DNA of 64,000 nt, from the NCBI RefSeq assembly GCF_943193215.1, contig NZ_CALPDH010000010.1:62001-126000 (forward strand), given 5' to 3'. The position numbers were made by a program, and so were the translations under genes. The stretch's first letter is position 1, and every line of letters starts with the position of its first letter. Shown piece after piece: positions 1 through 7,928 of the stretch. The notes under the pieces are model-generated. The model had not been told where the DNA came from and did not search any database. It saw only the letters and a list, made by a program, of their open reading frames with translations. This DNA comes from Acetatifactor aquisgranensis. Lineage in GTDB: Bacteria > Bacillota > Clostridia > Lachnospirales > Lachnospiraceae.

Positions 1-350
1 TTACTGCAGTCTATGAGCATGTCTTCCATACGGAGCTTTCTTCTTATCGGGAGATACTGACAGCCCTGATTTCTGATGTGTTGCATAAGCTGGAGGGAAG
101 CAGGAATTTCATCATCCACGTATCAAAGGATGATTATGCATATGTCAGCATGCAGAAGAAGCAGATACTGGCCGGCGCTGTATCGGAGAGCACCACTGTG
201 GATGTGGTGGAGGACGCTGCAGTAGCAAGGAATGAATGCATGATAGAGACAGAAAACGGCATTTTCGACTGTGGACTGGGCACTCAGCTTTCGGAACTGA
301 AAAAGAAGCTGATGTTGCTTGCCTGGTCAAAGGGTGAGAAGGACTTCTAG
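1..350 (+). CDS. fliH: Flagellar export apparatus protein FliH, C-terminal part (gene cut by window start)
   Basis: The reading frame is open from base 3 to the stop at 348-350, so the gene begins before the window. FliH binds the FliI ATPase, holds it inactive and delivers it with substrate to the export gate on the cytoplasmic side of the flagellar base. The visible part, about 115 residues, looks like a FliH/YscL C-terminal domain with alternating beta strands and helices (IIHVSKDDYAYV, then a Cys-Met-Ile-Glu strand and a final basic helix). The call rests mainly on its position directly before fliI and fliJ, where FliH lies in Bacillus and Clostridia. Confidence 0.85.
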   Translation, partial: TAVYEHVFHTELSSYREILTALISDVLHKLEGSRNFIIHVSKDDYAYVSMQKKQILAGAVSESTTVDVVEDAAVARNECMIETENGIFDCGLGTQLSELKKKLMLLAWSKGEKDF

Positions 351-392
351 GGCGTCAGGGTACGCCGCTTAAGAAATTCTAAGTCTCACACT

Positions 393-1715
393 GTGGAGGA
401 GGATGGTTTGCGGCAGGTTACTGTGGACTTCGCAAAATATAATAGATTGTCCGAAGGTTTTTTTTATAAGAAGAAAGGCAAGGTAGTCAATGTGGTAGGT
501 CTGACTATCGAGTCGGCCGGACCTGACGCGAGACTGGGTGATATCTGTGAGATAGCGCCGGAGGGCGGAGAGAAGCCTATTCTGGCGGAAGTGGTAGGTT
601 TCAAGGACAAGAAGACCTTGCTGATGCCTTATGACTCCGTGGACGGCATCGGTCTGGGATGTATCGTGGAAAATACGGGTAATCCTCTCCGGGTGCCGGT
701 CAGCGATGCGCTGCTGGGCAAGACTCTGAACGGATTGGGGATTCCGGTGGACGGGACACATTTTGACGGTGTACCGTATCTGGTGGAGGCGGCGCCTCCT
801 GACCCCATGAGCAGGAAAATCATCGATTCCGTGCTGCCGCTGGGGGTAAAGGCTGTGGACGGCCTGATTACTGTGGGCAAGGGACAGCGTATCGGCATTT
901 TTGCCGGTTCCGGCGTAGGGAAGTCTACTTTGATGGGAATGTTCGCCCGCAATACCAAGGCGGATATCAATGTTATCGCTCTGATTGGGGAGCGCGGCAG
1001 GGAAGTGCGCGAATTCATAGAGCGCGATTTAGGGGAAGAGGGAATGAGGCGTTCGGTTGTGGTGGTAGCTACTTCGGACAGACCGGCCCTGGAGAGGAAT
1101 AAGGCGGCCAAGACAGCCACAGCCATTGCGGAATATTTCCGGGACAGAGGCAAGGATGTGCTTTTGATGATGGATTCCCTGACCCGTTTTTCCATGGCAC
1201 AGAGAGAAATCGGGCTTGCCAGCGGAGAGCCGCCGGTGACCAGAGGATATCCCCCCAGCGTATATTCGGAGATGCCAAAGCTTCTGGAGCGGGCCGGATG
1301 CGCGGCCAGAGGTTCCATCACAGGCCTGTATACGGTTCTGGTTGACGGCGATGATTTCAACGAGCCCATTACCGATACGGCCAGAAGCATCCTGGACGGC
1401 CATATCATGCTGGACAGGAAACTGGGGCATAAGAACCATTATCCCGCCATTGATATCCTGCAGAGCATTTCCAGATGCATGTCCCAGATAGCATCGAAAG
1501 AGCACAAGCAGGCGGCAGGAAAACTGAAAAATGTCCTTGCCACTTATAACGAGGCGGAGGATTTGATCAATATCGGCGCATACAAGAACGGCAGCAATCC
1601 GTCCATTGACTACGCCATATCAAAGATTGAGGCTGTGAACCGTTTCCTTTGCCAGGATGTGGATGAGAAATTCACGTTCGAGGACAGCGTGAATATGCTG
1701 CAGAAGCTGTTCTGA
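393..1715 (+). CDS. fliI: Flagellum-specific ATPase FliI
   Basis: This is the AAA-type ATPase of flagellar type III export, related to F1-beta. It powers unloading of substrates from chaperones at the cytoplasmic export gate. The roughly 440-residue length is typical. The P-loop (AGSGVGKST, near residue 172), the GERGREV segment and the Walker B strand (VLLMMDSLTRF) are visible. The start is uncertain: GTG 393 has no clear Shine-Dalgarno site, whereas TTG 408, in frame, lies five bases after GGAGGAGG (395-402) and would give a protein five residues shorter. It follows fliH by 42 bases and precedes fliJ. Confidence 0.97.
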   Translation: MEEDGLRQVTVDFAKYNRLSEGFFYKKKGKVVNVVGLTIESAGPDARLGDICEIAPEGGEKPILAEVVGFKDKKTLLMPYDSVDGIGLGCIVENTGNPLRVPVSDALLGKTLNGLGIPVDGTHFDGVPYLVEAAPPDPMSRKIIDSVLPLGVKAVDGLITVGKGQRIGIFAGSGVGKSTLMGMFARNTKADINVIALIGERGREVREFIERDLGEEGMRRSVVVVATSDRPALERNKAAKTATAIAEYFRDRGKDVLLMMDSLTRFSMAQREIGLASGEPPVTRGYPPSVYSEMPKLLERAGCAARGSITGLYTVLVDGDDFNEPITDTARSILDGHIMLDRKLGHKNHYPAIDILQSISRCMSQIASKEHKQAAGKLKNVLATYNEAEDLINIGAYKNGSNPSIDYAISKIEAVNRFLCQDVDEKFTFEDSVNMLQKLF

Positions 1716-1750
1716 CAGCAGGAAAAGTCTGATTCTGTGGAGGGAACGAG

Positions 1751-2224
1751 ATGGCAAGATTCCGGTATTCCATGCAGAGCATTCTGAATATAAAGCTGAA
1801 GATGGAGACGCAGGCCAAGCAGGAATTTTCCGCTGCCAGAGCCGCTCTGGACGAAGAGGAAGAGCGGCTAAAGGCTTTGTATGACAGGAAAAGCAGCTAT
1901 GAGGAGACGGGGCTAAAGCTGCTGTCAGGCACGCTGAAGCTTCGGGAAATCAATGAGAACAAAATGGCAATTCGATGTATGGAGGATTACATAGAAAAGC
2001 AACAGATTAACGTAAATATGGCGGAAGAGAATCTGGAGAGGGCCAGGGAGAAGCTCACGGAAGTGCGTATGGAACGCAAGACCCATGAGACATTGAAAGA
2101 AAAAGCTTTTGAAGCCTTTCTCATGGAGGAGAAGAGGCAGGAGAGCAAGGAGATAGATCAGCTGACCAGCTATACCTATGGCCAGCGCAGAAGTGAGGAA
2201 AGCGCAAGAAGCGTATCCGTTTAG
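1751..2224 (+). CDS. fliJ: Flagellar export chaperone FliJ
   Basis: FliJ is a small, almost entirely alpha-helical coiled-coil protein. It acts as the central stalk of the FliI hexamer ring and connects it to FlhA. The 157-residue product starts MARFRYSMQSILNIK, the usual FliJ opening, and is then a continuous charged heptad-like helix rich in Glu, Lys and Arg. ATG 1751 has GGAGGG eight bases upstream. It lies 35 bases after fliI. The stop at 2222-2224 abuts the ribosome-binding site of the next gene, which suggests coupled translation. Confidence 0.93.
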   Translation: MARFRYSMQSILNIKLKMETQAKQEFSAARAALDEEEERLKALYDRKSSYEETGLKLLSGTLKLREINENKMAIRCMEDYIEKQQINVNMAEENLERAREKLTEVRMERKTHETLKEKAFEAFLMEEKRQESKEIDQLTSYTYGQRRSEESARSVSV

Positions 2225-2237
2225 GAGAGATTACTAT

Positions 2238-3122
2238 ATGGCAACAAAGGAATTGAGTCCTGTGGCTGCTGCGGCAGCAGAGGAAAAGGCAAAGCTTAAG
2301 GAAGAGAAAAAGAAATTCCGGCAGGAACAGAAAGAGCAGAAAAAGGAAGCCAAAAAGAGGGCGGCGGAGATAGCGAAACAGGAAGAGGCGCTGGGAGAGG
2401 ACGGCGGCAATGGCGCAGTCACCTTTCTTGCGACTCTGCTGATAGTGATTCTGTGGCTGGCTATCGTCTGTGTAGTGATTAAGATGGATGTGGGCGGCTT
2501 CGGCAGCAGCGTCCTGACGCCTATATTAAAAGACGTGCCTGTTGTCAATAAGATTCTGCCCTCCAAATCACTTCCTTCTTCCGGGGAGAATGTGGATTCT
2601 GAGAGTTATGGGGGATATGACAGCATGGATGAGGCGGTAGCCTATATCAAGCAGCTGGAGCTGGAGCTGGAGAGGGAGCAGACTGCGTCCAAAGGTAAGG
2701 ATTCACAGATTGACGAGCTGAAAGCTGAGGTTCTGCGGCTGCAGGAATTTGAGCAGAAACAGTCAGAATTTCAGCGCATCCAGACGGAGTTCCTGGAGCA
2801 GGTAGTCTATTCGGACAAGGGACCGGGCCCGGAGGAATACAAGAAGTTCTATGAGGCTGCAAATCCGGCCTCCTGGGAGTATGTCTACAGGCAGGTAATC
2901 ACCCAGCTGCAGGCGGATCAGGAGATTCAGGACTTTGCCAATACCTATTCTGAGATGAAGCCGAAACAGGCGGCGGCAATTTTTGAGGATATGACAGATA
3001 ATCTGGATTTGGTCGCTAAGATATTGAATGCCATGTCCGTGGATGACAGGGCGAAAATAATGGGAGCCATGGATTCCAGCGTGGCTGCAAAGCTCACGAA
3101 AATGATGGATCCGGACTCTTAA
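2238..3122 (+). CDS. ylxF: YlxF/MotE-like flagellar cluster membrane protein
   Basis: The start is placed at ATG 2238 with AGGAGAG at 2223-2229. Longer in-frame starts would overlap fliJ and lack a site. The 294-residue product has a strongly charged N-terminal helix (Lys/Glu, residues 15-50), one membrane segment (about 58-82, FLATLLIVILWLAIVCVVI), an acidic coiled coil (about 125-165) and a C-terminal MgtE_N-like helical domain (about 230-290, with MKPKQAAAIFEDM). This architecture matches B. subtilis YlxF, which occupies the same place between fliJ and fliK, and the MotE family, a chaperone for the stator protein MotC in Sinorhizobium. The precise role here is inferred. Confidence 0.82.
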   Translation: MATKELSPVAAAAAEEKAKLKEEKKKFRQEQKEQKKEAKKRAAEIAKQEEALGEDGGNGAVTFLATLLIVILWLAIVCVVIKMDVGGFGSSVLTPILKDVPVVNKILPSKSLPSSGENVDSESYGGYDSMDEAVAYIKQLELELEREQTASKGKDSQIDELKAEVLRLQEFEQKQSEFQRIQTEFLEQVVYSDKGPGPEEYKKFYEAANPASWEYVYRQVITQLQADQEIQDFANTYSEMKPKQAAAIFEDMTDNLDLVAKILNAMSVDDRAKIMGAMDSSVAAKLTKMMDPDS

Positions 3123-3146
3123 GGATCATATTTCAAACTCCGATAT
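3120..3146 (+). promoter_or_regulatory. Candidate SigD (sigma-28 type) promoter before fliK
   Basis: TAAG (3120-3123), a 15-base spacer and TCCGATAT (3139-3146) match the B. subtilis SigD consensus TAAA-N15-GCCGATAT at 10 of 12 positions with exact spacing. The -35 box overlaps the stop codon of the preceding gene. SigD is encoded in this window. Transcription would start near 3153, inside the gap before fliK. The match was found by eye. Confidence 0.55.
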
Positions 3147-3147
3147 A

Positions 3148-3225
3148 ATTTGTGGGGTAGTATTTTGATGCGAAAGCGTCAGAATATTTATGATATATCC
3201 CAAATAAAGTGGAAGAATAATTCCA
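3148..3225 (+). promoter_or_regulatory. Folded RNA-like leader before fliK
   Basis: A ten-pair stem capped by a GAAA tetraloop is visible: ATTTTGATGC (3162-3171) pairs with GCGTCAGAAT (3176-3185) with two G-U pairs. Outside it, ATTTG-GGG (from 3148) can pair with CCCAAAT (3199-3205). A second small hairpin, TGGAA/TTCCA, lies at 3210-3225, just before AAAGGAGG and the fliK start. No known riboswitch class was recognised. Confidence 0.45.
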
Positions 3226-3246
3226 TTTAAAGAAAGGAGGGAAAGG

Positions 3247-4608
3247 ATGTCAAGTACAGCTGTAAAGGAAGTCAGTTCGCTTTTCGCGAATATGACGGTG
3301 GCACAGGCAGGCAGGAATGCTCCGGGGGCCGCGAATTTCCAGAATATCTGGAATAATCAGATGAACAAGAATGCGGCGGGAAATACCTTTTCCAACAGCA
3401 CTGCGGATGCAGCTAAAAAACAGAGTGTTTCAGGCACCCGGCTGCAGAAAGGGTCATCTCTGAAAGCAAAGGAAAGTCAGATCGCGCAGGAAGAGACAGC
3501 AGAGCTTTCTCCTGAGGAGCAGGAGCAGGCCATGGAAGTGCTGGGAAGTGCGGCGCTTAAACTGATGCAGGAGATTGCTGATGCTTTCGGTATCACGGTG
3601 GAAGAGCTTCAGGCGGCCATGGATAGTCTGGATATGGGACAGATGGATGTACTGGATGCTTCCAAGCTTGGCGCGCTTCTGCTGAATCTGGGCGGTGCGG
3701 AGGATTTATATGCGCTGGTCACAGACGGGGAACTGTATGATACCTACCGGATGCTGATGGATCAGCTGAATGGAGCTCTTCAGGAAAGCGCCGATGCGCT
3801 GGGGACAGAGCCGGAACAGTTACAGGCACTGATTCAGGACAATCTGGAGAGTGGTATACCTGTGGAGGAGGGGCTTGTCCGGACAGAACAAACCGAGAAG
3901 GCTGCAGAACTTTGGAGACAAGAGGGCAGCCAGCCGGTGGATGCGCAGTCTGATGCGGCTGGCAATGGAGTGCAGGAGGCCGTGCAGGAATCTCAGGAGA
4001 CCCAAAATCAGGGTGAAGAGCAGAAACAGGAGCGGCATTCCGAGGGGAAATCCGACAGAGAGCCCCAGTTCAATCTGCTTTTACAGAACCTCAGAGCAGA
4101 GCAGTTTCAGCCCAATGCGGCACAGGCACAGAATGTGGCCCAGAGCAGTCCCTGGAGTGAGAACACACAGAATATCATGAACCAGATTCTGGACTACATG
4201 AAGCTTCAGCTGAACGCGGACAGCACAAATCTGGAGATGCAGCTCCATCCCGCAAGTCTGGGGACGCTGCAGATTCAGCTCGCTTCCAAGGCAGGCGTGG
4301 TCACAGCGAACTTTATTGCGCAGAACGAGGCGGTGAAAGCGGCGTTGGAGACCCAGATGATACAGCTCAAGGAGCAGTTCGAGGAGCAGGGCATCAGGGT
4401 GGAATCCATTGAGGTCACGGTACAGACCCACGAATTCGAGCGGAATCTGGATGAACAGGGCCGCGGAAGGAATGAACAGCCGGAAAAGAAGAACCGTTCG
4501 AGAAAGATTAATCCGGGCGGAGCTGTTTCCATGGAAGACGCAGAGGCAGAAGAGCCTGTGGCAGAGAGGATAACGGCAACCGGCAGCACGGTGGAGTACA
4601 CCGCGTAA
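3247..4608 (+). CDS. fliK: Flagellar hook-length control protein FliK
   Basis: FliK is exported while the hook grows, measures its length and switches FlhB to export filament proteins. The 453-residue product has the expected layout: a long low-complexity, Gln/Glu/Ala-rich export and ruler region (1-300) and a conserved C-terminal Flg_hook domain (about 310-400), recognisable by LQLHPASLGTLQIQL-type sequence and the helix around EEQGIRVESIEV. ATG 3247 follows AAAGGAGG. It lies between ylxF and flgD as in B. subtilis. Unusually, the 124-base gap before it carries a SigD-like promoter and hairpins. Confidence 0.92.
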   Translation: MSSTAVKEVSSLFANMTVAQAGRNAPGAANFQNIWNNQMNKNAAGNTFSNSTADAAKKQSVSGTRLQKGSSLKAKESQIAQEETAELSPEEQEQAMEVLGSAALKLMQEIADAFGITVEELQAAMDSLDMGQMDVLDASKLGALLLNLGGAEDLYALVTDGELYDTYRMLMDQLNGALQESADALGTEPEQLQALIQDNLESGIPVEEGLVRTEQTEKAAELWRQEGSQPVDAQSDAAGNGVQEAVQESQETQNQGEEQKQERHSEGKSDREPQFNLLLQNLRAEQFQPNAAQAQNVAQSSPWSENTQNIMNQILDYMKLQLNADSTNLEMQLHPASLGTLQIQLASKAGVVTANFIAQNEAVKAALETQMIQLKEQFEEQGIRVESIEVTVQTHEFERNLDEQGRGRNEQPEKKNRSRKINPGGAVSMEDAEAEEPVAERITATGSTVEYTA

Positions 4609-4641
4609 GAAATCAAAAAAATATCAGAAAGGAGAACGCAG

Positions 4642-5367
4642 ATGAGTATATTGATGGCACCCGTGAAAGACGGCAAATTCGTGGAGACGGATACCCAGGC
4701 TTCCTTGAAAAAAGCAAACAGTTCCGACAAGAACGGCATGGACAAGGATGCTTTCCTGCAGCTTCTGGTAGCGCAGATGCAGTATCAGGATCCCCTGGAG
4801 CCCACTTCCAACACGGAATATATTTCCCAGTATGCGCAGTTCTCTCAGGTAGAGCAGATACAGAACCTGGCGGCTACCTCGGAACTGGCCAGAGCGAGTT
4901 CACTGGTGGGGCAGGAGGTCTATATCAAGACCACATCCTCAAACGGAAAGCAGAACCTGCTGTACGGCAAGGTGGATTATGTGGTGTTTGAGAACAACAA
5001 GGCTTACCTTGCTATCGATGAGTCTCTCTATTCGCTGGATGATTTGGATTCGGTTGTGGATCAGGACTACAAGAATGCATTTGACAAGGCGTACAATTTC
5101 ACAGTAAAGCTGAACAAACTTCCTGTCCTGAACGCCGTCGATTTGTCCTATGCGGAGGATATCGATGAGTTGGAGAAGATCTACAATGAGATGACGGATT
5201 ACGAGAAGAGCTTCCTGACAGACGAGAATGTGGAGAAGCTGAAGAAGTATATCGAGAAATTAAAGGAAGTGCGCCAGGCCGCAGGCGAGGGTGGCGATGA
5301 CGGCGAGGATGGGGACGATTCCGGTACCGACGAGACGGAGGGCGCTGATGGAGCCGGCGGAGCGTAA
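4642..5367 (+). CDS. flgD: Hook assembly scaffold protein FlgD (unusual C-terminus)
   Basis: FlgD caps the growing hook and allows hook subunits to assemble. The N-terminal part carries the diagnostic FlgD segment DAFLQLLVAQMQYQDPLEP followed by EYISQYAQFSQVEQIQNL. ATG 4642 has GAAAGGAG upstream. After about residue 110 the protein departs from the typical Tudor/Ig-like FlgD core. It has a helical stretch (about 170-210) containing DYEKSFLTDENVEKLKKY and ends in an acidic Gly/Asp/Glu-rich tail of about 30 residues. It lies directly upstream of the TIGR02530 gene and flgE. Confidence 0.88.
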   Translation: MSILMAPVKDGKFVETDTQASLKKANSSDKNGMDKDAFLQLLVAQMQYQDPLEPTSNTEYISQYAQFSQVEQIQNLAATSELARASSLVGQEVYIKTTSSNGKQNLLYGKVDYVVFENNKAYLAIDESLYSLDDLDSVVDQDYKNAFDKAYNFTVKLNKLPVLNAVDLSYAEDIDELEKIYNEMTDYEKSFLTDENVEKLKKYIEKLKEVRQAAGEGGDDGEDGDDSGTDETEGADGAGGA

Positions 5368-5417
5368 GCACCACTGACAGCGGAAATTTCTATCAGGACA
5401 AAAAGGAGCATACAGGG

Positions 5418-5816
5418 ATGGATATTCAGAACAATGGCTATATGTCCATTGCGCAGCTGACGGACCAATATCTGGGCAAGGCCCGTAAGGCATCGGTCCG
5501 GGAGACCAGGGAGGGTCTGACCTTTCAGGATGTCCTGCAGCAGAAAGCGGAGCCGGGAGCCTGCAGCCTTAAGTTTTCCAAACATGCCATGGGGAGGCTG
5601 GCCGACCGCAATATCGAGCTGGACGACAGCCAGTTGGAACGGCTGGCATCAGGCACCAGGAAAGCGGAGCAGAAGGGCATCAGGGATTCGCTGGTGATTG
5701 TAGATTCGCTGGCATTCATTGTGAACGTGCCGAACCAGACAGTGGTCACAGCAATGGACAGTACGCAGACAGATGAGAACATATTTACGAACATCAATGG
5801 GGCAGTTATCATGTGA
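5418..5816 (+). CDS. Flagellar operon protein of TIGR02530 type
   Basis: This 132-residue protein belongs, by sequence and position, to the small family found between flgD and flgE in Firmicutes, annotated only as flagellar operon protein (TIGR02530). Conserved features seen are SKHAMGRLADRNIEL, a Leu-rich helix with SGTRKAEQKG, and the strand pair SLVIVDSLAFIVNV followed by NQTVVTAMD. It is probably cytoplasmic and linked to hook assembly, but its biochemical function is not established. ATG 5418 is preceded by an AGG-type site. A structured 161-base gap separates it from flgE. Confidence 0.85.
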   Translation: MDIQNNGYMSIAQLTDQYLGKARKASVRETREGLTFQDVLQQKAEPGACSLKFSKHAMGRLADRNIELDDSQLERLASGTRKAEQKGIRDSLVIVDSLAFIVNVPNQTVVTAMDSTQTDENIFTNINGAVIM

Positions 5817-5977
5817 CCGGACCTCAAGGGGGTCATGAGCCCCTCGAATGACAGAGAGGGGCATGCTTCGTTGAAAGACATTTACCAATCAACATGTATA
5901 GCGAGTGGGCGCTTCCGGAATGCCGCACCGGAAAGGACAGACGGATGCACTCACGAGTATAGGAGGAAGCAAGCACT
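5817..5977 (+). promoter_or_regulatory. Structured gap upstream of flgE
   Basis: This non-coding gap within the operon contains AGGGG (near 5828) able to pair with CCCCT (near 5840), which can alternatively pair with AGAGGGG (near 5858). Further on, TTCCGG (5913-5918) pairs with CCGGAA (5928-5933), enclosed by GAGTG (5903-5907) and CACTC (5948-5952). The AGGAGG of flgE follows at 5961. It looks like a leader or processing site. No riboswitch class was recognised. Confidence 0.4.
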
Positions 5978-7453
5978 ATGATGAGATCGCTTTTCTCTGG
6001 CGTGTCGGGACTGAAGACACACCAGACCAGAATGGACGTTATCGGTAACAATATCGCCAACGTGAACACGGTAGCCTACAAATACAGCACCATGACGTTC
6101 GCGTCATTGATGAGCCAGACCACCCAGAGGGCCAGCGGCGCCAACGCCACTACTGGTACGGGCGGCGTCAACGCCAGGCAGATCGGCCTGGGCGTGAAGA
6201 CCAGCGCCATCAATATCAATATTACGGCCCAGGGCGCAAGCCAGTCCACGGGCAATCCCTTTGACATCATGATTACGGGGGAGAACTTCTTCGTAGTCAG
6301 CGACGGCAAGCAGAACTACTTTACCAGGGACGGTTCCTTCTATGTGGACGGAGCGGGAAACCTGGCCATGACCAGCATCGGTTACAATGTCATGGGATGG
6401 CAGCCGGATATCGACCCGGAGACCGGGGATGTGAGGGGCATCAAGAAGGATACGGTGTCCGCCCTGCGCATCATGAGCTCCGCTAACATGACTTATCCGC
6501 CTGAGGCTACCAGTGAGGCTTATATGTCCGGTATCATTGATTTGAACGATACGGATGTGACTTCTGACGGCGGTAAGGTGGTGAACCTGAATTTCTATGA
6601 TTCATTGGGGTATACGTATACGGCTAAGTTTTCGTTTAAGCAGGATCCGGGGACTCCTGCAGGCCCCAACGGTACTCCTGCGGCTGTTCCGGGAGATCAA
6701 TACAAGTATACTATGTCGCTCGTTGAACTTCAGGATTCGACAGGAAAGAAAGTGCCTGCAAATGCAGCTGATGAAGCGGCGTATACTAAGATAATGCAGT
6801 CTATAATGGCAGATAGAACAGTTATATTTGATAAGAAAACAGGTAAGATTGCTTCACTTGCGGAAGGTACAAATACACCGATTACTAATTTGAATGATAT
6901 GCATTTTAATTTAAATCTTGATGTATTGAATGACACTGCGAATCCTCCTGCTACAGCTACTGATGCGGGTAATTTCCAGAAGATTAACCTGGACATCTCC
7001 CAACTGACGACCTTCGACAACAAGGGAACCTCCACCGCGGGAGCCACCAACGGCAAGGACGACAAGTACAACACCGGCTCCGGCCGCCGTGTAGGCGCCA
7101 TGATCGGCGTAGCCATCCAGCAGAACGGAGAAATCTACGCAAGCTACGACAACGGCATGACCAAGCTCTTGGGCCAGATTGCCACGGCCAGGTTCGCTAA
7201 CGCGTCCGGTCTGGAGAAGCAGGCGGACAATCTCTACTCTGCGACGCTGAACTCCGGTGCTTTCGACGGCATCGGCGTGGACATCACAGCGGACGGAGGC
7301 TACATGTCCACCGGCCAATTGGAGATGAGCAACGTGGATCTGTCCTCGGAGTTCACGGAGATGATTACCACCCAGCGTGGCTTCCAGGCTAACAGCCGTA
7401 TTATAACAGTATCCGATACGCTTCTGGAAGAATTAACTAACCTGAAGAGGTAA
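5978..7453 (+). CDS. flgE: Flagellar hook protein FlgE
   Basis: FlgE polymerises outside the cell into the flexible hook. The 491-residue protein has the conserved N-terminal rod/hook motif (RSLFSGVSGLKTHQTRMDVIGNNIANVNT), a variable middle, and the C-terminal motif with SNVDLSSEFTEMITTQRGFQANSR. ATG 5978 has AGGAGG at 5961-5966; a second ATG follows at once. The middle stretch, roughly 6590-6975 (residues about 205-333), is visibly richer in A/T and uses codons such as ATA, TTA and AAT that are rarer in the flanks. This suggests that the surface domain was exchanged by recombination. Confidence 0.95.
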   Translation: MMRSLFSGVSGLKTHQTRMDVIGNNIANVNTVAYKYSTMTFASLMSQTTQRASGANATTGTGGVNARQIGLGVKTSAININITAQGASQSTGNPFDIMITGENFFVVSDGKQNYFTRDGSFYVDGAGNLAMTSIGYNVMGWQPDIDPETGDVRGIKKDTVSALRIMSSANMTYPPEATSEAYMSGIIDLNDTDVTSDGGKVVNLNFYDSLGYTYTAKFSFKQDPGTPAGPNGTPAAVPGDQYKYTMSLVELQDSTGKKVPANAADEAAYTKIMQSIMADRTVIFDKKTGKIASLAEGTNTPITNLNDMHFNLNLDVLNDTANPPATATDAGNFQKINLDISQLTTFDNKGTSTAGATNGKDDKYNTGSGRRVGAMIGVAIQQNGEIYASYDNGMTKLLGQIATARFANASGLEKQADNLYSATLNSGAFDGIGVDITADGGYMSTGQLEMSNVDLSSEFTEMITTQRGFQANSRIITVSDTLLEELTNLKR

Positions 7454-7712
7454 ATTTTTCTCGCTTTATAAGTTGAAGTATGATATAATAGCAACGAAAA
7501 GCTTTTCTTCCATGTTCGGAGGCAGGAGCGGCCGGGTGGCCATACTGCCAATGAACCGCCTGTATTTATGGCATAAAGGGGGACAGTGGTCTGTCCCCCA
7601 TATTCTTGTAATGCGTAGGCTGCAGGGTTTCGACGTGAGGGCATTGGCCTGTCACAGAGGGAGAGTCCAAGGTGGTGGCAGGTATGACAGGGTAGAGAAA
7701 AGAGGCATTGAA
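7454..7712 (+). other. Gap between flgE and flbD with a GC-rich hairpin
   Basis: This 259-base stretch lacks a convincing gene. An in-frame extension of flbD exists but has poor coding character. A perfect nine-pair hairpin, GGGGGACAG (7578-7586) with CTGTCCCCC (7591-7599), has only a mild T-rich tail, so it may be a terminator, attenuator or processing site. A TATAAT hexamer lies near 7486, with no good -35 box. Confidence 0.4.
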
Positions 7713-7898
7713 ATGATTGAAGTGACGAAACTGAACGGAGTGAAAGTTCTGGTGAATCCGCATCTGTTTGAAGTAGTGGAGGAAACCCCCGACACGGTCA
7801 TCACTCTTACCACTGGAAAAAAAATAATTGTAAAAGAAAGTAGACAAGAGATCAAAAATCTTGTAATATTATATAGAAAGGGTATTTTTGCGGACTAA
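7713..7898 (+). CDS. flbD: Flagellar protein FlbD
   Basis: This 61-residue protein of the Firmicutes FlbD family (unrelated to Caulobacter FlbD) has the typical sequence MIEVTKLNGVKVLVNPHLFE followed by TPDTVITLTTGKKIIVKES. It is found between flgE and motA or fliL in many clostridial and Bacillus operons; its role is unproven. The start is set at ATG 7713 with AGAGG at 7701-7705. A longer frame back to 7473 is rejected because the extra sequence resembles no protein and carries the hairpin. Confidence 0.88.
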   Translation: MIEVTKLNGVKVLVNPHLFEVVEETPDTVITLTTGKKIIVKESRQEIKNLVILYRKGIFAD

Positions 7899-7928
7899 TC
7901 AAAAGAAGCAGAAGAGTAGGTGATTTTC

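Noticed and set aside
3148..3225. Known c-di-GMP riboswitch in the flagellar leaders
   Set aside because: None of the leaders shows the conserved GEMM-I or GEMM-II core sequences, so only an unnamed structure is reported.
7473..7712. N-terminal extension of flbD
   Set aside because: The extra 80 codons resemble no FlbD protein and contain a GC-rich hairpin. ATG 7713 has a ribosome-binding site and the known FlbD start.
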